Below, piece after piece: positions 38,301 to 52,600 of a DNA stretch of 64,000 nucleotides (positions are counted from its first letter, which is position 1; every line of letters starts with the position of its first letter). Position numbers and translations under genes: made by a program. The notes under the pieces are model-generated. The model searched no databases. It saw only the letters and a list, made by a program, of their open reading frames with translations, and was not told where the DNA came from. The stretch comes from Gavia stellata. Lineage: Eukaryota; Chordata; Aves; Gaviiformes; Gaviidae. Location of the stretch: the NCBI RefSeq assembly GCF_030936135.1, contig NC_082618.1, positions 6,235,034 through 6,299,033 on the forward strand, given 5' to 3'.

Positions 38301-38880
38301 GCAATCCCTCCCGGGGAAGCGCATCCACCCGAGGCTGGCTGATGAACTCTCCAACCCCTGCAAAATGGGTCCTGGTGGGATGCGGCAAAGACTGGCACTG
38401 TGTGATTGTCCTGGTAATGGGTTTTCACTGTAAGCTTGGGAGAAGGCGGCAGAAAACTGACAAAAACATATGCACATCTCAGCTTCGAAAGGTCTCTTTT
38501 TGGCATGAGGAGAGCCACCATGAGATGCAGGGTGGGAGAAACGTGGCAAGAGCAGCTTCTCCAGCCCCAGCTTCAGAGCTGTGTGTGCCCCACGGAGGTG
38601 TTACTGAGGGAATGGAAAGAAAAATTGTCCCTTCAGAGAGGGCAGAGGGCAGGGTGAGCTTGGTGGGGGGCTGTCCCCTGAGCACGGGCTCGGTAAGCGC
38701 TGGGGCTTGTGGCTGGCCCGAGGTTGACACTTGTGGCAGCGGCCGAGTGGGATGAGATCCCACCAGCTCTCTGAGGCTGGGGTACTTACCAGGGGAGCAT
38801 GAAAATGGCCAGTTCATATGCTAGCAAAGGTCCACCTAACTCTGGATCTGGTCGCTGGGACGGCCAGCAGCAGCCAGCAG
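32301..38880. other. Intergenic, no gene seen; AT-rich blocks
   Basis: Open frames here overlap on several strands and frames in GC-rich sequence and show no family signature. Two AT-rich, non-repetitive stretches stand out, at 33040-33210 and 35170-36060. The second is listed separately. A small GGCAGGGAGAA tandem lies at about 37269-37312. Confidence 0.6.
35170..36060. promoter_or_regulatory. Candidate conserved noncoding element
   Basis: About 0.9 kb with two AT-rich halves (35300-35520 and 35800-36050), dense in TAAT-type homeodomain cores. They are embedded in GC-rich DNA and carry no simple repeat. Such islands upstream of neural genes are often deeply conserved enhancers. This is judged from composition alone, and no alignment was possible. 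Confidence 0.35.
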
Positions 38881-38887
38881 CCAGCAG

Positions 38888-39235
38888 CCTTCCCTCCCTG
38901 TGTACCCTCTCTCTGTCCCTCCATCTACCTACCCACCCGTCTATGCATACATCCCTATGTACCCTCTCTTTGTCTGCCCATCCATCCATGCATTCATCCC
39001 TCTCTACCTCCCTTTACATCCTCTATCTGTCCATCCATCCACCTGTCCATCCCTCTATACTCTCTCCCTGCCCATCCACCCCTACCCCTCCATCCCTCCA
39101 TCCCTCACCCACTCCTCTATCCCTCCAACTCTCCCTCCACCCATCTCTCCATCCCTTCCTCCCTCCATCCCTCCCTCCATCCCTCCCTCCCTCCCTCCAC
39201 CCATCCATCCCACACTCCCTCTCTGCCTCCCCCCC
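38888..39235. repeat. CCAT/CCCT simple-sequence array
   Basis: About 350 bp of imperfect CCATCCATCC and CCCTCCAT units. It generates long Pro/Ser-rich open frames that are not genes. Confidence 0.9.
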
Positions 39236-42200
39236 TAGATGCTCCTCATCCCGGATCCCCTCTCTCCCCACGGCCACCATGACCTTTCCGGGTGAGGACC
39301 CCCGCACTGGCGGCTCCACGTCCCCCGCAGCAGGGCCCCTCCACCACCTGCCCCAGCACTGCCCGGCCGGGGCCGAGGAGCGTTGCCAGCCAAGTGGCGA
39401 GAGGCCGTGGCAGTGAGCAGGGCCTCCCTTTCCCCTTCGCTGGACCTGTCACAACAACGCTCGTCGGGGATGGAGATGGCGGCGGGGGGAGGCGCTGGGA
39501 GAAGGGCTGGGACCGGCTGAGCATCCCGCAGCCTGCCTTGTTTTCGGAGGCACCGTGGTACATTGGGCTGAGTTTGCTCCTGGGCAGGGGGTGGTGGCAG
39601 CTCCAATGTCCCACCACCCCAAGCATCTCCTGCAGGACATCCATTTCAGAGTGACCCCAAGCTGGGCAACCTGCTGCACCCCAAAAATCATCCAATCATC
39701 TCCAAAATGCCAGGCTCCAGCAGTAGGAGGGGGTTTTCTCTTCTGTGCCCCTTCTGTGCCTCCTCCCATGGGACATGGTTCAACACCAGCAGACACCTCC
39801 CTAGGGGATCTCCTTCCAGGGCTGGCAACTAATTGCAAGCAAGGAGTCATCAAACACAGCCCTAATTTCCCCCGGCAGCTCCCGAGTGGCTGTCGGGGCT
39901 CCATTGCAGGCAGATGGGGCAGCTGCTCACCCCAGCAAGCCGAAACCTCCCCTGCCCACCAGCCTCCGGAGGCGAAACCAGAGCCCGGCTTTTATCCTGG
40001 AGGTTGGAGCCCCATCCCCAGCGCCTGCCCAGCTGGCGTGTCTGACGGATAACAATGGAGCAGCTGTTAATTCATCTGGGTCAGCCCCAGCGCTGCCTAA
40101 TGGTCACCCCAGTAATGGCTGGGTGTCCTGGGGATGTGGGGTCTCATCTGGAGCGGGGCCCAGCGAAGCCCTTTCCTTCCTGCCATTAGTAGCTCCCAGC
40201 TGGGATTTCCCACTTCTTGCGGTGGGAAGAACCCCCTGGAAGACCATTTAGGACCATGAATTTTTCAGGAGCTCATTTAGCAGCAAACATTTTCCCATCT
40301 GTTTTTGCACAAAGTGGATTAACCCCTTCAGCAGCCCCGGGGGGGATGGAGGAGGCAGACCCAAGTGGGAGTGGGCTGCTGTGATTTGGGGGAGGGCGCA
40401 GGGGGAAAGCAGAGGTATGAGCAGGGGATGGGTTCGATTCCCCGCTTTGGTCTCGGGGGCTGACAGCAACCTGCTGCCTGCATGAGAAAGACGGGTATCA
40501 CGGCCAGCGCAGGCTTGAGCTGGTAGGGAGCGGGCAGCGGCAGCCTCGGAGGCAGCAGAAATTTGGTCTCATCCAAAACATGCCTGAAAACAGCAGAAAA
40601 CCCCTCATTTTGCACCTGGGCATTCGCAGGATGCAAAAGCCTGCAGGGAAACCCATGCAAAGGGCTTTGCCTGCATCCCCATCACCTGCGCTGAGCCTCC
40701 AGGACCGCAGGTAATCCCGTATCCGATGGAAAGGACTGGGCTGGGAGGTGTTGGGGAAAACAGCATTTGAACCATACGCATTGCTGGAGTCAGGAATAAT
40801 TATAGCACTGGGGTCAAAAGAGCCTCCTTCAATGTCATTTTTCTGCTCAACATGCAGCAGCCATTTAAAATAAAATAAAGCCCCTGCAAAGTCTGGACAT
40901 GGAAGAGAGGGATGGAGAATGGTCAGGAGAGAGGGAGGATTTTCCAGCGGGATAGCTGCTGGGCTGTCTCAGGGGCAGGCAGGGAAAGGATCACAATTTT
41001 GTGGCAAAAGCCAGTGTTTAAGGCTTCTAGCAACAATTTCTATCAGAGCACAGCAGTTTTTTCAATGAAACGCTGCTGACCTTGATGGTATCTGGCCAAA
41101 GATGATTCAGTATTTGGCTACAGGTGGTCACATCTCAATTAAAGCCCCCGACATCTTCAGTGATGTGTCTGATGCATCCTTTACATCAACCCTGCTAACG
41201 GGGCTGGATGTGGAGGTGGTTTTTCTGACGTCTGCAGCCCTTTTTCGACCTTCTTGGGGGCAGTCTGAGGGACAATCGCATCCTTCCTCAGCCTTATCTT
41301 CCTCTCCCAAAGCCAAGTGTGGAGGGCGAGGGTCCCCCATTTGCCTGGGGGGTGCCAGTGTGGGCTGCATTTCTCCAGCCTGTGATTATGCTTTGCAAAG
41401 TCAAACAGCCTTTGGGGGCTCTGCAAGAGGTGGCCAAAAGGGCTGAGCCCCTGCCACTGACGTGCAGGATGTCCTTTGTCACCTCCCTTCGCCTCACCCC
41501 CCCTCACCCCTCTGCACAGGTCTAAATGGTTTTGCATTTCAGGTCGTTTCCAGAAGGTGACAAAAGGGCAGCAAAGTGGGGGCTGAGCCCTGCCACCGTG
41601 TCCTGCAGCTGGGGGTCCAGCCGCAGCCCCCCGCCAGTCACCCTGCTCCATGGGGCTTCCCCCTCTCCCACTTCCCCACTCACTCCTCCCAGCCCTGGTC
41701 CCAGCCCTGCCGGAAGGCGAATTTTGGGGGAGCAGCACTGATTTCAGGTTTCATTAGAGCCAGGACCCCCCAAATCACTGGGATTTACTACAAACTGTCC
41801 TGACCAACATGTCCCCTCTGAGAAACCCCCCCAAGAAACCACACTGTTTGCTGCCATGGGAAAGTGCTTCCCCATCCTCTCTGAGGGCAGATGCCCAAGT
41901 CCCACCACACCTCAGAGCACGGATGGCAAGAGGGGATGAACCCCCTTTTGCAGGCTTCCCTCTGCCCCCCTTCCCCTGGCATCTCCTGGGGTTTCGGCCC
42001 CATCCCCGGCTCTGAGGGTGGGTGATTTAATTTTACCATCACAGCATCCTTTTAACGCAGACCTCAGCCCTCAGGAGAGCTGCACTCATCCTCTGAAGGG
42101 TGCCCGTAGGCTGCAGCGGAGGGGGACCCCGGGCTGGCCCATGGGATGTACAGCACCCCAGCGGCACAAGTCCCGCTCCGTATCATCAGGCGTTGTCCTG

Positions 42201-43430
42201 GCACACATAAAAGTCTCCCAGAAGAACCAGGCAACGAGGAAAATAAGAATATGCAAAGGGCAGGCAAGGGAAGGCAGCGGGTTTCTGCTTGGCTGCGCAG
42301 GGAGGGGTCTGCGGTGCACAAACAGCGTCCGCTCCTGTCTCTTCATACCAGTGACATTGAAGAGAGTTGCAAAAAAAATCCATTTTCTTCACCCAGAATA
42401 GAAAAAAAAAAAGACATTTGCAGCCTTGAAAGATTTATGTTCCCCCTCCAGAAGCCGGCGAGACCACGTGGGCTCCGTGGAGGTGCTCAGCAGTAGGGCT
42501 GGCCCCAAACAGCCCTCCCGGGGCGGGGGGAGGCAGGGATGCTCCTCGGGAAAAATGTTCCACATGGGAAAAGCTGGGCTGGTGGGGGCTGTGAGCACCT
42601 GCCCAGCCCTGCTCCGTCTATTAGTGATCCTAATTAATTACCCCCCTCTTGCACTACACCCTCTTAGTTATATGCCTCTGAGACCCTCGGGCAGCAGGAA
42701 GGGCTGCAGCTGAGCAGAAGGACCCCAGAATTAGCTGAGGGACCCCAAAATGAGCAGAGGGACACCAAACTGAGCCTCTCCCCAGTGCAGAGCTGTGAAC
42801 TGAGCACTGGGTGCATGCGGATGTGCCAGTTCTGGGTAAACCCAGAAAAAAATCCTTTCCACCCCAAAGCAGAGCCCAATGAGAAGAGAAAGGACCCGAC
42901 CAGCCTCACCAGCTCCCATCCTCCTTATGGGCTATAGCCCCCCAGACTGGGACCAGCCCAGCCCAAGCTGGGCGAGCAGCCCCCTGAGGCCCTGTGTCTC
43001 TGATAGCTATTAGCGGCGGCCCCTGATCGATGCTGGTCCTGGGCCCAAGTTCACCTTCCTGCGCAGTGAGCCACGCTTCCCCTGGGACCGTGGGGCTCAC
43101 TGTCTCCCTGTCTGCCTCCCCAGAGCTCTCCGGAAAACACGCCGGCGCCGGTGTTATCAGCCCGGCCGCAAGCCAGATCTGCCAGAGCGTTAGTGCCATC
43201 CCAGGAGCCCGCTGTCTATTTTTAATCCCACTAAAAAGCAGGCAATTTGTCACTTAAGTCTCCATCCCGGACTCCCACTTACCCAGGCGGGAAGTGAGCG
43301 GCTGCTCCAGCAGCATCCCCTGCACGAGCAGCTCCAAAACCTGGCTGCAGGATGATGCTTTTCTGGTCGGCAGCAGGGTGGTCCTGGTCCGTGGGGCTGG
43401 GATTGGAGCCTGGGGCTAGGAATAGACCCT
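39236..43430. other. Intergenic, no gene seen
   Basis: I found no coding signature, RNA gene or mobile element. A single kappaB-consensus decamer at 40202-40211 has no promoter context and is probably chance. Confidence 0.6.
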
Positions 43431-43433
43431 GTC

Positions 43434-43615
43434 CTAGTCCTTATTCCTCATTCCTTATTCCTCATTCCTTATTCCTAAATCCTTAGTCCTTATTCCTCAT
43501 TCCTTATTCCTCATTCCTTAGTCCTTAGTCCTTACTCCTTATCCTTATTCTTTATTCCTTATTTCTTATTTCCTTATTTCTTATTACTCATTCTTTATTC
43601 ATTTCCTTATTCCTC
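43434..43615. repeat. TTATTCCTCA / TTATTCC simple-sequence array
   Basis: About 180 bp of degenerate TTATTCCTCATTCC-type units that decay towards TTATTTCC. Read directly. Confidence 0.9.
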
Positions 43616-46600
43616 CACGTTTCCATCTCCCCGTAATTTGGGGAGGGGAGTGAAGCAGTAATTTCCAACCATCCCAGAGCAGATTCCTCTTCTCCCCTTT
43701 CTAAAAATGCCAGAAACTGGGGGAAAAAAAAATCCCATTTCCCATTGCTCTGTCGCCAGCCTGTCCCAGGGGTGCAGCGTGCCCCCCAAAAGCCGCTGCT
43801 CTTTGCAACAGCCCTTGAACTGTGATGCACGCAAAGGAGCCCTGCACTTCATCTGCTGGCAGATAATTTTGCTATTAATAAAACATCCATATTTAATGTG
43901 GGGGTTTTTTTGGAGGGGCCCAGCTCACACCTTTGAGTCACCTGCATCTCTCTGCCTGCCCCTCACCCCCGCAGGTCCTTTGCATCCCAGCACGATCCAA
44001 CAGCTCCGGCATGCCAAACCCAAAATCCAGTGAATTAGAAATCAAAGGCCCCCCTCAAATGGCAAACCCAATCTGATCGCTCGCCCAGGTGGGTGATGGC
44101 AGATAAGGGCCCGGTGCCGCAGAAAAGGGAAAGCTCTCCAGGAGGAATATTAAACCTCACGGCGGATGGATTGGAGGTTTTTCAGCGGCTTTTGATGGTA
44201 ATAGATTTTTGTAATAACCCGACTTTATTACTGGAAACAACGTGAGGATGCAAAGTGGCTTTGAGGCTTGTTAAAAGCATTTTCCAGCCACTTTAACTCC
44301 CTTCTCCCATCACTGGTGCTTCACCCGGGGATGTCGAAGGGTCTGGGCAGGGGATGGGGAGGTGAAGAAATCCTGGCCCAGCCCAGTAAAACCATTGCTT
44401 CAGTGGAGTGGGATGCACCGGTGAAGACACATGTCCCCGAGGAGCGGGCGCACTTTTGGGTGGCACAGGGATGGGATGGGTACATCCCACTGGGGCACCT
44501 TTCGGACCCTGCCCTCACCAGCCGCTGAGAGTGGCAGGGAATTTACCCTGACAAGTAATTGAATTCCCTTTCCCCTTGATCAAATCCCAGGTTATGTGCT
44601 TGACAGGTGATATTTGTACCTCTTTTAGTGAGTAAACTGCAGCGCTCGCATTAAATCAACGTCTTGGATCAGCCCTCCAGCCATCCCCAAGGGATGCTCC
44701 ATCCTGCAGCATCCTCAGACCCTCCTCATCCTCCTGATGGAGGGGGGAGAGGAGGGACAAGGGCAGGGCTGCAGAGTGGGGTGACAGCCAAAATGCTGGA
44801 AACTGGGGATGGGGCTAAAAAAAGGGGCAGAAAAATCAGGCAAGGGCCAAGTCGGAGCCATGGAGAGGAGTGAGCGTGACTGTGGCCAGCTTCTGGCTCT
44901 GGGATGGGCAAAGATCCGAAAGAAAATCCCCCTCTGGGACCGTGAGGTCGGATGCTTTGATTCATCCACATGGGGTTATTTTTCTGTTTTTTTGGCCAAA
45001 ACCGCTAGAGCTTGACCTTGAACTGGTGTCTCGTTTCCCTCTGCCAACCCAAAACTGCTGTTTTTTCAGCAAAATAAAAGTAGTAGCCAGATGAGTGCTG
45101 TTCTTCTCCAGCACTGGAAACAAAGGCAGCTTTACTGGCACCCCAAACACCCCGAATCATCTCCATGGCCCCGCCATCCCCGCAGGGTGACAGCCAGGCT
45201 GGGAGGGGCGGATTTGCAGGTGCCATTTGGGGACACCCATATCTGGTTGGGGACACAGCAGATGGGGAGCCTGGGGAGGAAGGTGAAGCAACCACACCCT
45301 TCCCATCACCATTACCCTCCCAAATCCGGCCCTTTAATATCTCCATCACCCTGTTTGGAGCCTCCTCATGGCAGGGAAGGAGACAAAGACCCCCTTTGGT
45401 GCGTCCTGGGCGGCTCCTTGCACCACAGGGAGCAGTGATCCAAGCCCGGCTCCGACATAGCGGCATCACATAAATAATATTGAATTATTTCCCCGCCATT
45501 TCTGGGAATTGCTGGTTAAGGCTCTTAGATGGCATACACTCACAGCTCCTAATCTTATTCACCTGCCATTTACCCCGGGAGCAGAGCATGAAGTCGCCAG
45601 CCTTTCCGGGGGGCACAGATACGGGGTCTCACGTTGTTAATAAGAGGGAATAATTAATATTAATCGGAGGTGCTGCAAATTGCACACCAGGGCCCTTCAG
45701 GCATGCAGAGTCAGGGTGCAGCAAAGGGAAAAATGCATCTTTGCACCCCAAAATAGCTCATGGGAGGAAAAGGAGGGGGGAAGCAAAAGCCGAGCTTTGC
45801 TGTGCACAGGGATTAATCTGCTGCCTGGCTTATAAACATTGTTCCCCAGATACCCATCCGAGCACTGGCATACCTGCCTGGCACCTGGGAGTCGCTGTGT
45901 CTCCAGGAGGTAAGAGTGGGGATGAAATGGTCTCCCCTTCCCCAGGATTTCTGGGCCTGAAAGAGATCTGGTGACACCGAAAACATCTCCTAACTTGATA
46001 ATCTGATAGCTCATGAAAGTAAATAAGAAAGGAGGAAATCTGAAGCTTTGGGGTTTGCATCGGCAGAGAGAGATGCTCTGCCTTGCAATCACTTCTTCTC
46101 TTTGAAGTGGCCTTCAGGGATGCTGGAAACACCCTGAAATCCAAGCAGCCCCCACCAAAGGGTTTCCTTTCAGCCCCCAAAAAGTTATCATTTAATTAAA
46201 TCCAAACCAAAATGCTTTGATTAGAGCCCAAGACAGAAGCATCTCTTTTTTTAAACCTTCCTATTAACAGAAAACCCCAAAGGCCATGGAGGGTGGGAGT
46301 TCCTGCCGAGTTTCAGGGAGAACAGTGATGAAACAGCATCAGGGATGGATGTGATACCCAGCTGGGCATCATCCCCCCGAGGGAGATCGAGGAGAGGTCT
46401 GTAAGCAAAATTCTCTTTGCTGCATTACACATTTTGCTAAATTTCGATTATTTTTTGGCTGGAAAGTTTTAAAAAAAAGACCCAGGTCTTATCACACCCA
46501 TCCATCTCCCCCCGGACAGGGTTGGCAACCCTCTGCGGGCAGAGCACTGCTCACGCTGCTGGCAAAGCGGGGCTGTGGCTCCCTGTGAAAATAGCGGTGA

Positions 46601-49600
46601 GGGTGCTGACACCTGCTTCGCAACTTCTCCTGACCTCAGATCCTTTTTTTTCTTATTGATAGGATTTTTTTCCTGGCTCATTTCAAGCCTGAGTTGCTCA
46701 GATGCTCCCTGACATCTGCTAATATCCCTGAAACCGGAGCCCAAAGGGGCTGGGAGGCTTTGAAACCACAAACAATGCTATTTTCAGGCCATGATGGGAT
46801 CAGGAGGGGTTTTTCCCACCCTGGGCTCAAAGCCTCACAGTGGGATGCTTGCAGCAGCTCCGGGGGATCCAGGGCATCATCCAGGTGAGTTTTCCACTGG
46901 CTTTTTTGTATGGGGACAGCACGGCCCCATAACAGGCTGTGGCTTGGGGCTGGCAGGAGCCTCTCCAAACCATGACGCATGCACCCGATGAACCTGGGCT
47001 TACGTCTGCAGGCAGGAGAGAAGCTCCTGAAAGAGGGGTTGTGGGTGAAACCCAAATTGCCCCAAATAGCAGGGCTGGCCCATCCCAGAGGGGACCGGCA
47101 GCCGGGGTGCTCCGTGCCTCATCAGCCGGAGACGCAGTCACCGGGGGAAGACGAGGCGTCGGCAGCCGGCACATCCCGCCATGCCCAGCCCACAGGCCTG
47201 CCACCTTCTCCGCTTGTCTTCTCATCCTGCTAATTTCAATCATGGATTACTCCATCTGGGTAAAATAGAAAGCCAGCATTTTTTTTTTCCTTTTCCTTTT
47301 TTTTTGGTGCATATTGAGTGTGTAGTGGATGTAAACTGCGTTATCTGGATGGCTTGCTGGCTTAGCACAGCCTCCGTTTTACCATACTAATGACTTTTTA
47401 CACTCCAGGTAAAATCAGAACAAGACAAGAAGGTTTTAGAAAGCTCGTTCTGACAAATTCCTCACTGTAATTACTGGAGCAGAAAGAACTCATCAGCAGT
47501 ACATGCTGTTGCTCCGGGCGCTAAAAGTCTCGAGTGGTGAATGGCCCAGATATGGAAACTGCAGCCGCCGCCGCATCGCCGCGCGGCACAGGGCCCGGCA
47601 GGTCTCCGCGCCGAGGCAGCAAGCGGAGCCCATCACAGCTTCCCCTGCCGACGGGCTCCTCGCTGGACAAGGAACAATTTTATACACGAGTGATCCGGCA
47701 TAATCCCTGTCTTCCCAGGGCCAGGGACGGCCGCGGGGCGACAGCACTGCTGCGGGGTGCGCAGGGGTGTCGGGTCCCGCGCCGGCTGAGCTCGGCTTTG
47801 TTGGTGATGGAAGACACCAGGCTGGGCTTTGGGAGGCTGGTGTTATTCTCCGGGTACCCCTCGGATTCTGCCTTGCCTGGCGGGGATGGAGGGTGGGGAC
47901 CTCCCATGCCCGCTCCCAGCCCGGCTGGCTCCCACTGCTCGCTCGGGCTTCAGCTCTGCCCTGGCTGCTGCAGCGGGGAGAAAAGGCATCGAAGGCTTTT
48001 ACTTCAAATACATTGAAAATAAGCCCCCTCCCTGGCTGGTGGGAAAAAGTCTGGCGAAGCAGTTTGCTGGCTGCACGCTGCTGGCAGCTGTCAGCAGGTG
48101 TGAAATACCCCCTGTTTCACAGAATCCACAGCTCAGGAGATGCTCGAGGACTAGGTCGGCCACAAAACCCTGGCTGGGAGAGAAAAGCCACCAAGATGTC
48201 CCTGGCTGCAAGAGGATGTGGCACCACAGCTCACTGACCAGCTGGCATGGGATGTAGGGACCAGCGCTGGGATGCAGAGAGGGGATGAGGCAGTGCGGGG
48301 GGTCCCCAGCACCATCCCAACCCCAGCCCCCAGCCTCGCATCCTCACCTCCGAGACCTGGTCCAGACCAAATGCCTGGATCTGGACACCCTGACAGTTGC
48401 ACCCATGAAGTGCTTTGCTTGCACAAGCGACAGTTTGCCTAGAAAGGGGCTGGAAAGAGCTTTTGAGGCTTCTGGGGGGCTGTAAATGTCCCTGTCCCCC
48501 ATCCCCCAGGTCCTGCCTGTGCCTGGCCCAGCAGGCAAGGAAAATCCATCACGAGTTGGCTTTTACTGCCCTCTCCAGTCCCCCTCCAGCTAAGGCAGCT
48601 CCCAGGGGGAAATAACCTCAAAGCATGGGAGAGGGGGGCCCAAAACCCCGGGCTGAGCTGTGGTGGGACCCCCCAGCACTCCCCCCCAGCTCCAGGGATG
48701 GCCAAGGTGAGCCCTCCCCATCCTCGACCCTCTCCCAGCGCCCACCCTGTGTCGGGGACTGCGGTGGCCCAGGATGAGCCTCCTGGGAAGGGTAAGAGCT
48801 GTGTGGTCGGGCTGGAGGCTGGGGGCTGCTGAGATGTCCCCCGACACAGGGGACATGGGGAGACGGTCTAGGAGGGGACCACAGTGGCAGACGGGGTGCC
48901 TGCCCCCTCCCCTCCTGCCACTCCCCAGCCATTGCTGTCACTTAAAAGGTTTGGTCATTGGGGATGAACAGTGGAGTAGACACTCGAGCACATACCGCTT
49001 AGACACCGAGGGCGAAGCATTGGCATGTGGCCGAGCAGTGTGGGCAAGGGAGGGCAGCTTGGGGGGCAGGTTGGGGGGCAGGCAGGCACCTTTCTGCCCC
49101 ACTGGCTGCGGCCAAGAGGTAGAGGGATTTACAGGCACCAGGGCAGGAGGGGGATTTCAAGCCTGGAGGAGGACGAGCATGGACCAAAAGCTGGATGGGC
49201 CCAGGGCAGAGGGAGAAGTCGCCTCCAGCATCCCTCCCCGGGGCCAGCTCCTGCACCCTGGCCCCACAGAGCACCCCAAGCTGAGCAGCCGCCAGCAGCG
49301 CTGTGCTCCCCAAAAGCTCCCCCAGCTTGTCTCTGAGCATCCCCTGGGAAAGCTGGGATCCTGACCCACTCTCTGCAGAAGCTCCCCAGCTCCGTTTGCC
49401 ACCCTCAGCAGCCAGTTCATCGGAACATGGAGGGCCCCATGGTGCTGGTGGGCAAAGATGCTCTTTTTGGAGCAGCCTGAATCTCCAAAAAGACTTTTTT
49501 GCAGATTTTTGTCGGATGGCTGTTTTGGAGATGCAGTGCCTGGGCCATGCACGAGTTATCCCTCCCCTCTCCTACCCAGCCCCACAGTGGGGGCTAGGAA

Positions 49601-52600
49601 AGCAGAAGCTTTCCTTTTGGGGGGACTCCTTCCCTTCCTTCAGGGTCCCTGCGCCCCGGCCTTGGCACTGAGCCCAGCTGCAGGCAGTGCCGTGCCCGCG
49701 CCGCCGCCACGAACCCCCACGCGGCCACAGAGCAAGGCTGGAGCAAACGTGGAGGATGGATCCCTTTGCTCTTAATCTCTCTCTATCTGCTAATTAAATA
49801 TTGATGGTAGTTAAATATTCATAGAACATTTTGGCTCAGAGTTTTTATCTGTCTTCAGGCATACGTGAGGTCTTTGATGTGTTATTTTTCTGGTCACCCA
49901 AGGTCCCAGAAGACTCCAGACTTGTCAACACTCTTTTGAGGTTTTTTTTCCCCCTTTTGCACGTGTGGCTGGTAGAGGGTTTTGGTTCTTTCATTCCCAG
50001 CTTCTTTTCCCTCTGTATCCACTTTCCTATCTTTTTTTCCCAGCATGGAGCATCTTATCTCCCCGCAAGGGACGCCAGTCTCAGGAGAGCTGCTTTCTTT
50101 CCCCTGCACAGGACGGGGAGCGGGAGGATGGCCAGCAGCAGTGACGGCGGTGTCATGGGATGTGGGCATGGGGCTGATCCCCCTCCACCTTACTCTTCTA
50201 GGCTCCTGGATTTGTCCCCAGGTGATTCCCGTGGGGCTGGGGGTGTCTGAGAGCCTCCTGGTGTCTCCAAAGGAGGACTTGAGGCCATGGGGCTGGCTGA
50301 GACCTGCAGCTCTCAGTACATCTCCGTTGGTCAGGAGAAGCCCTGGGGGGTCCCTGCCGGAGGGGGGACGGCTTCTGGGCCCCGGGAGCACCCGGGCAGC
50401 ACCCCAGGCTGGGGACCCCCAGGCGATGGAGAAGGAGCAGAATGGCCCAGGCCATGCGGTGGGACAGCACTGGCGGCCGTTCCTTGGGCAGCACTGACAT
50501 CTTGTGCCAAACAGAAGAAAAACATCAGCCAAGGACTGGAAAGATGCAGAAACTGCTGCTGTGCCCCAGGCCAGCACCCCAAATCCTGCTCGCCCCCCGC
50601 CAAGCCCAGCCCAGCAGAGCCAGGGCAGCCATCCGGTGGGACCAAAGGGTTCCCATGGGCTGGCACCTCACCCGGCTCGTGGTCTGGCCACTGCCGTGAG
50701 CCCCGAGCGAGCCCCCGCGTCCCAAAACCACCAAGGGTCGGTGGGACCCAGCCCTCACCCCATCCCCGCACAGCCAGTGTTCATCCTCATCGCCGGTGCC
50801 ACATCCAGTGCTTCTCCCTTTTAATTTTCCCTGCAGCAAACTCGGTGGGATGGCAGGGAGGAAGGTCTTTTCCATGGCCGACCCAGGAAATATTTGCAAA
50901 AGTGTTTTAGGGAAATTTCCAAAAGCGACTCACGCCAAGGGGAAAGGGCGGCCGTGCTGGAGCTGCTGCACAGCCATGCCAGTCCCTGCTCCCCTGGCTC
51001 GGAGCGGTGCCAGGGGAAGGATGCACAAGGAAAATACCCTGGCGTGGTCCCAGGGGAAATGAATTAATCTTCCACCGGGTGTCTTTTCCTCCTTGGGCAG
51101 GCGGTTTCAGAAAATGCGTGTGAAAACTGACAGTCACTAACACCGCAAAAGCAGATTGTAGCTGCTGATAGCTGCAGCCTGGGGAAAAATACCATGGGAA
51201 CCCGGGGCCAGGTCGCAGGGGCATTTGGGGGGGTGCAGCAGAGCCCCCCACATCCTGGTGATGCTGATCCCCATTGCCCATAGCTGCCTCCCTGCATCCC
51301 ACTGGTGCTGCCCAGCCTTGGGTCTTGTGCCTGGAGAAAATCCAGAGCCCAGCAAGTCCCTAGTGTGAATTTTTTTTATTATTTTTGAGCCCAGCTTCTG
51401 GGTGCAGAGCATTTTATGAGCATCTTACTTGCTCTTTTGGGGTTTCTTCTTTTTTTTTTTTTTCCGTTGAATGCTGCTTCTTACCTTTTGGGTTGCTGGG
51501 AAATCGTGAGACGTGCAACCTGCAGAAATCAGGGTGCAGATAAGGACACAGATAGTGTTTTGGGTTTATTTTAGTTTTTAAACTCTGGGTTTTCAAAGGC
51601 CAAGGTTGGGGAGCAGGGGGGAAGAGATCACTCAACTTGAGCAGCCCAGCCCTGATCGTAATCTCAAGCAGAGGTGTTTGGTGTGACATCAGCTTTGCAG
51701 CCAGGGCCGGTCCCTGTGCGGAGGCAGTCAGGATGCCGGGGGCCAAAGGACACGGGAAATGAGTCAGGCAGCACACGGTGGGCGATGTCAGGGAAGGGGG
51801 AGAGTTCAGCCCGGCACAGCTGAGAGCATATGAAATGCTGGGGGATGAGCCGCCTGAATGGCACAACATGGGTACCTGCAAAGCCCCTTCCCCGGGGTGA
51901 TGCGGAGAGGGACTCAGCACTGGGATCAGCCCTGCCACGGTTACCCTGAGCCCCCCACCCACCACTTTGGGTTGAAAACCGTTCCCTTTGGGACTGCTTT
52001 CCGCGTTATGGGGCCGGTGGGATGTAGGGCGACCTGCATCCCACTGCCCGGCACCGGCAGCCAGGAAAGAGGGGGCTGCACCAGCACAGCCACCAGCCAG
52101 GAGCTGGGCACGGACTCCAAAATCAAGAGAGGGCTCCAAAACCCCAGAAATCTACATCAAAGCCACATGATGCCATTCGTTTCGCTGGGTTCCCGGTTCC
52201 CACAGCCAGGGGAACATCACTGCCGGCCTTTCCCCATGCCCAGGTTAGGCGAGCGAGGGAGAGACGGGCTGATCCGAGCCTGGCGATGCGGCTGCAGCTT
52301 CTTCCAGCAACGCCTGCAGCATGGTCACCATTGCTCCCGCATGATTAACATGCCTGAAATTGGGGCTTGGCCATGATTTTCCTGGTGAAATCTCCCCTGG
52401 ACAAGGATGGCAGCATCTGTTCCGTCTTATTTCTATATGTTTGCATCTTCCGCCAGCAGAAGATGGGCCCATCTTCGCAGCCTTAGGGTGGCCGGGTACT
52501 GGGCAATGCCTCAGAGGCTGCACAACCCGCTCCCACCCCGGTGAGCAGCTTTGCGCGTGAGATGCAGATCCCCAGTGGGTTTTTCAGCCTTGGACAAAAA

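Noticed and set aside
38888-39235. Tandem units considered as a CRISPR-like or satellite array
   Set aside because: The units are degenerate tetramers without spacers. This is ordinary CCAT/CCCT microsatellite sequence.
40202-40211. A perfect kappaB decamer in the gene desert
   Set aside because: Single site without a TATA box or exon nearby, so chance occurrence is the simplest reading.
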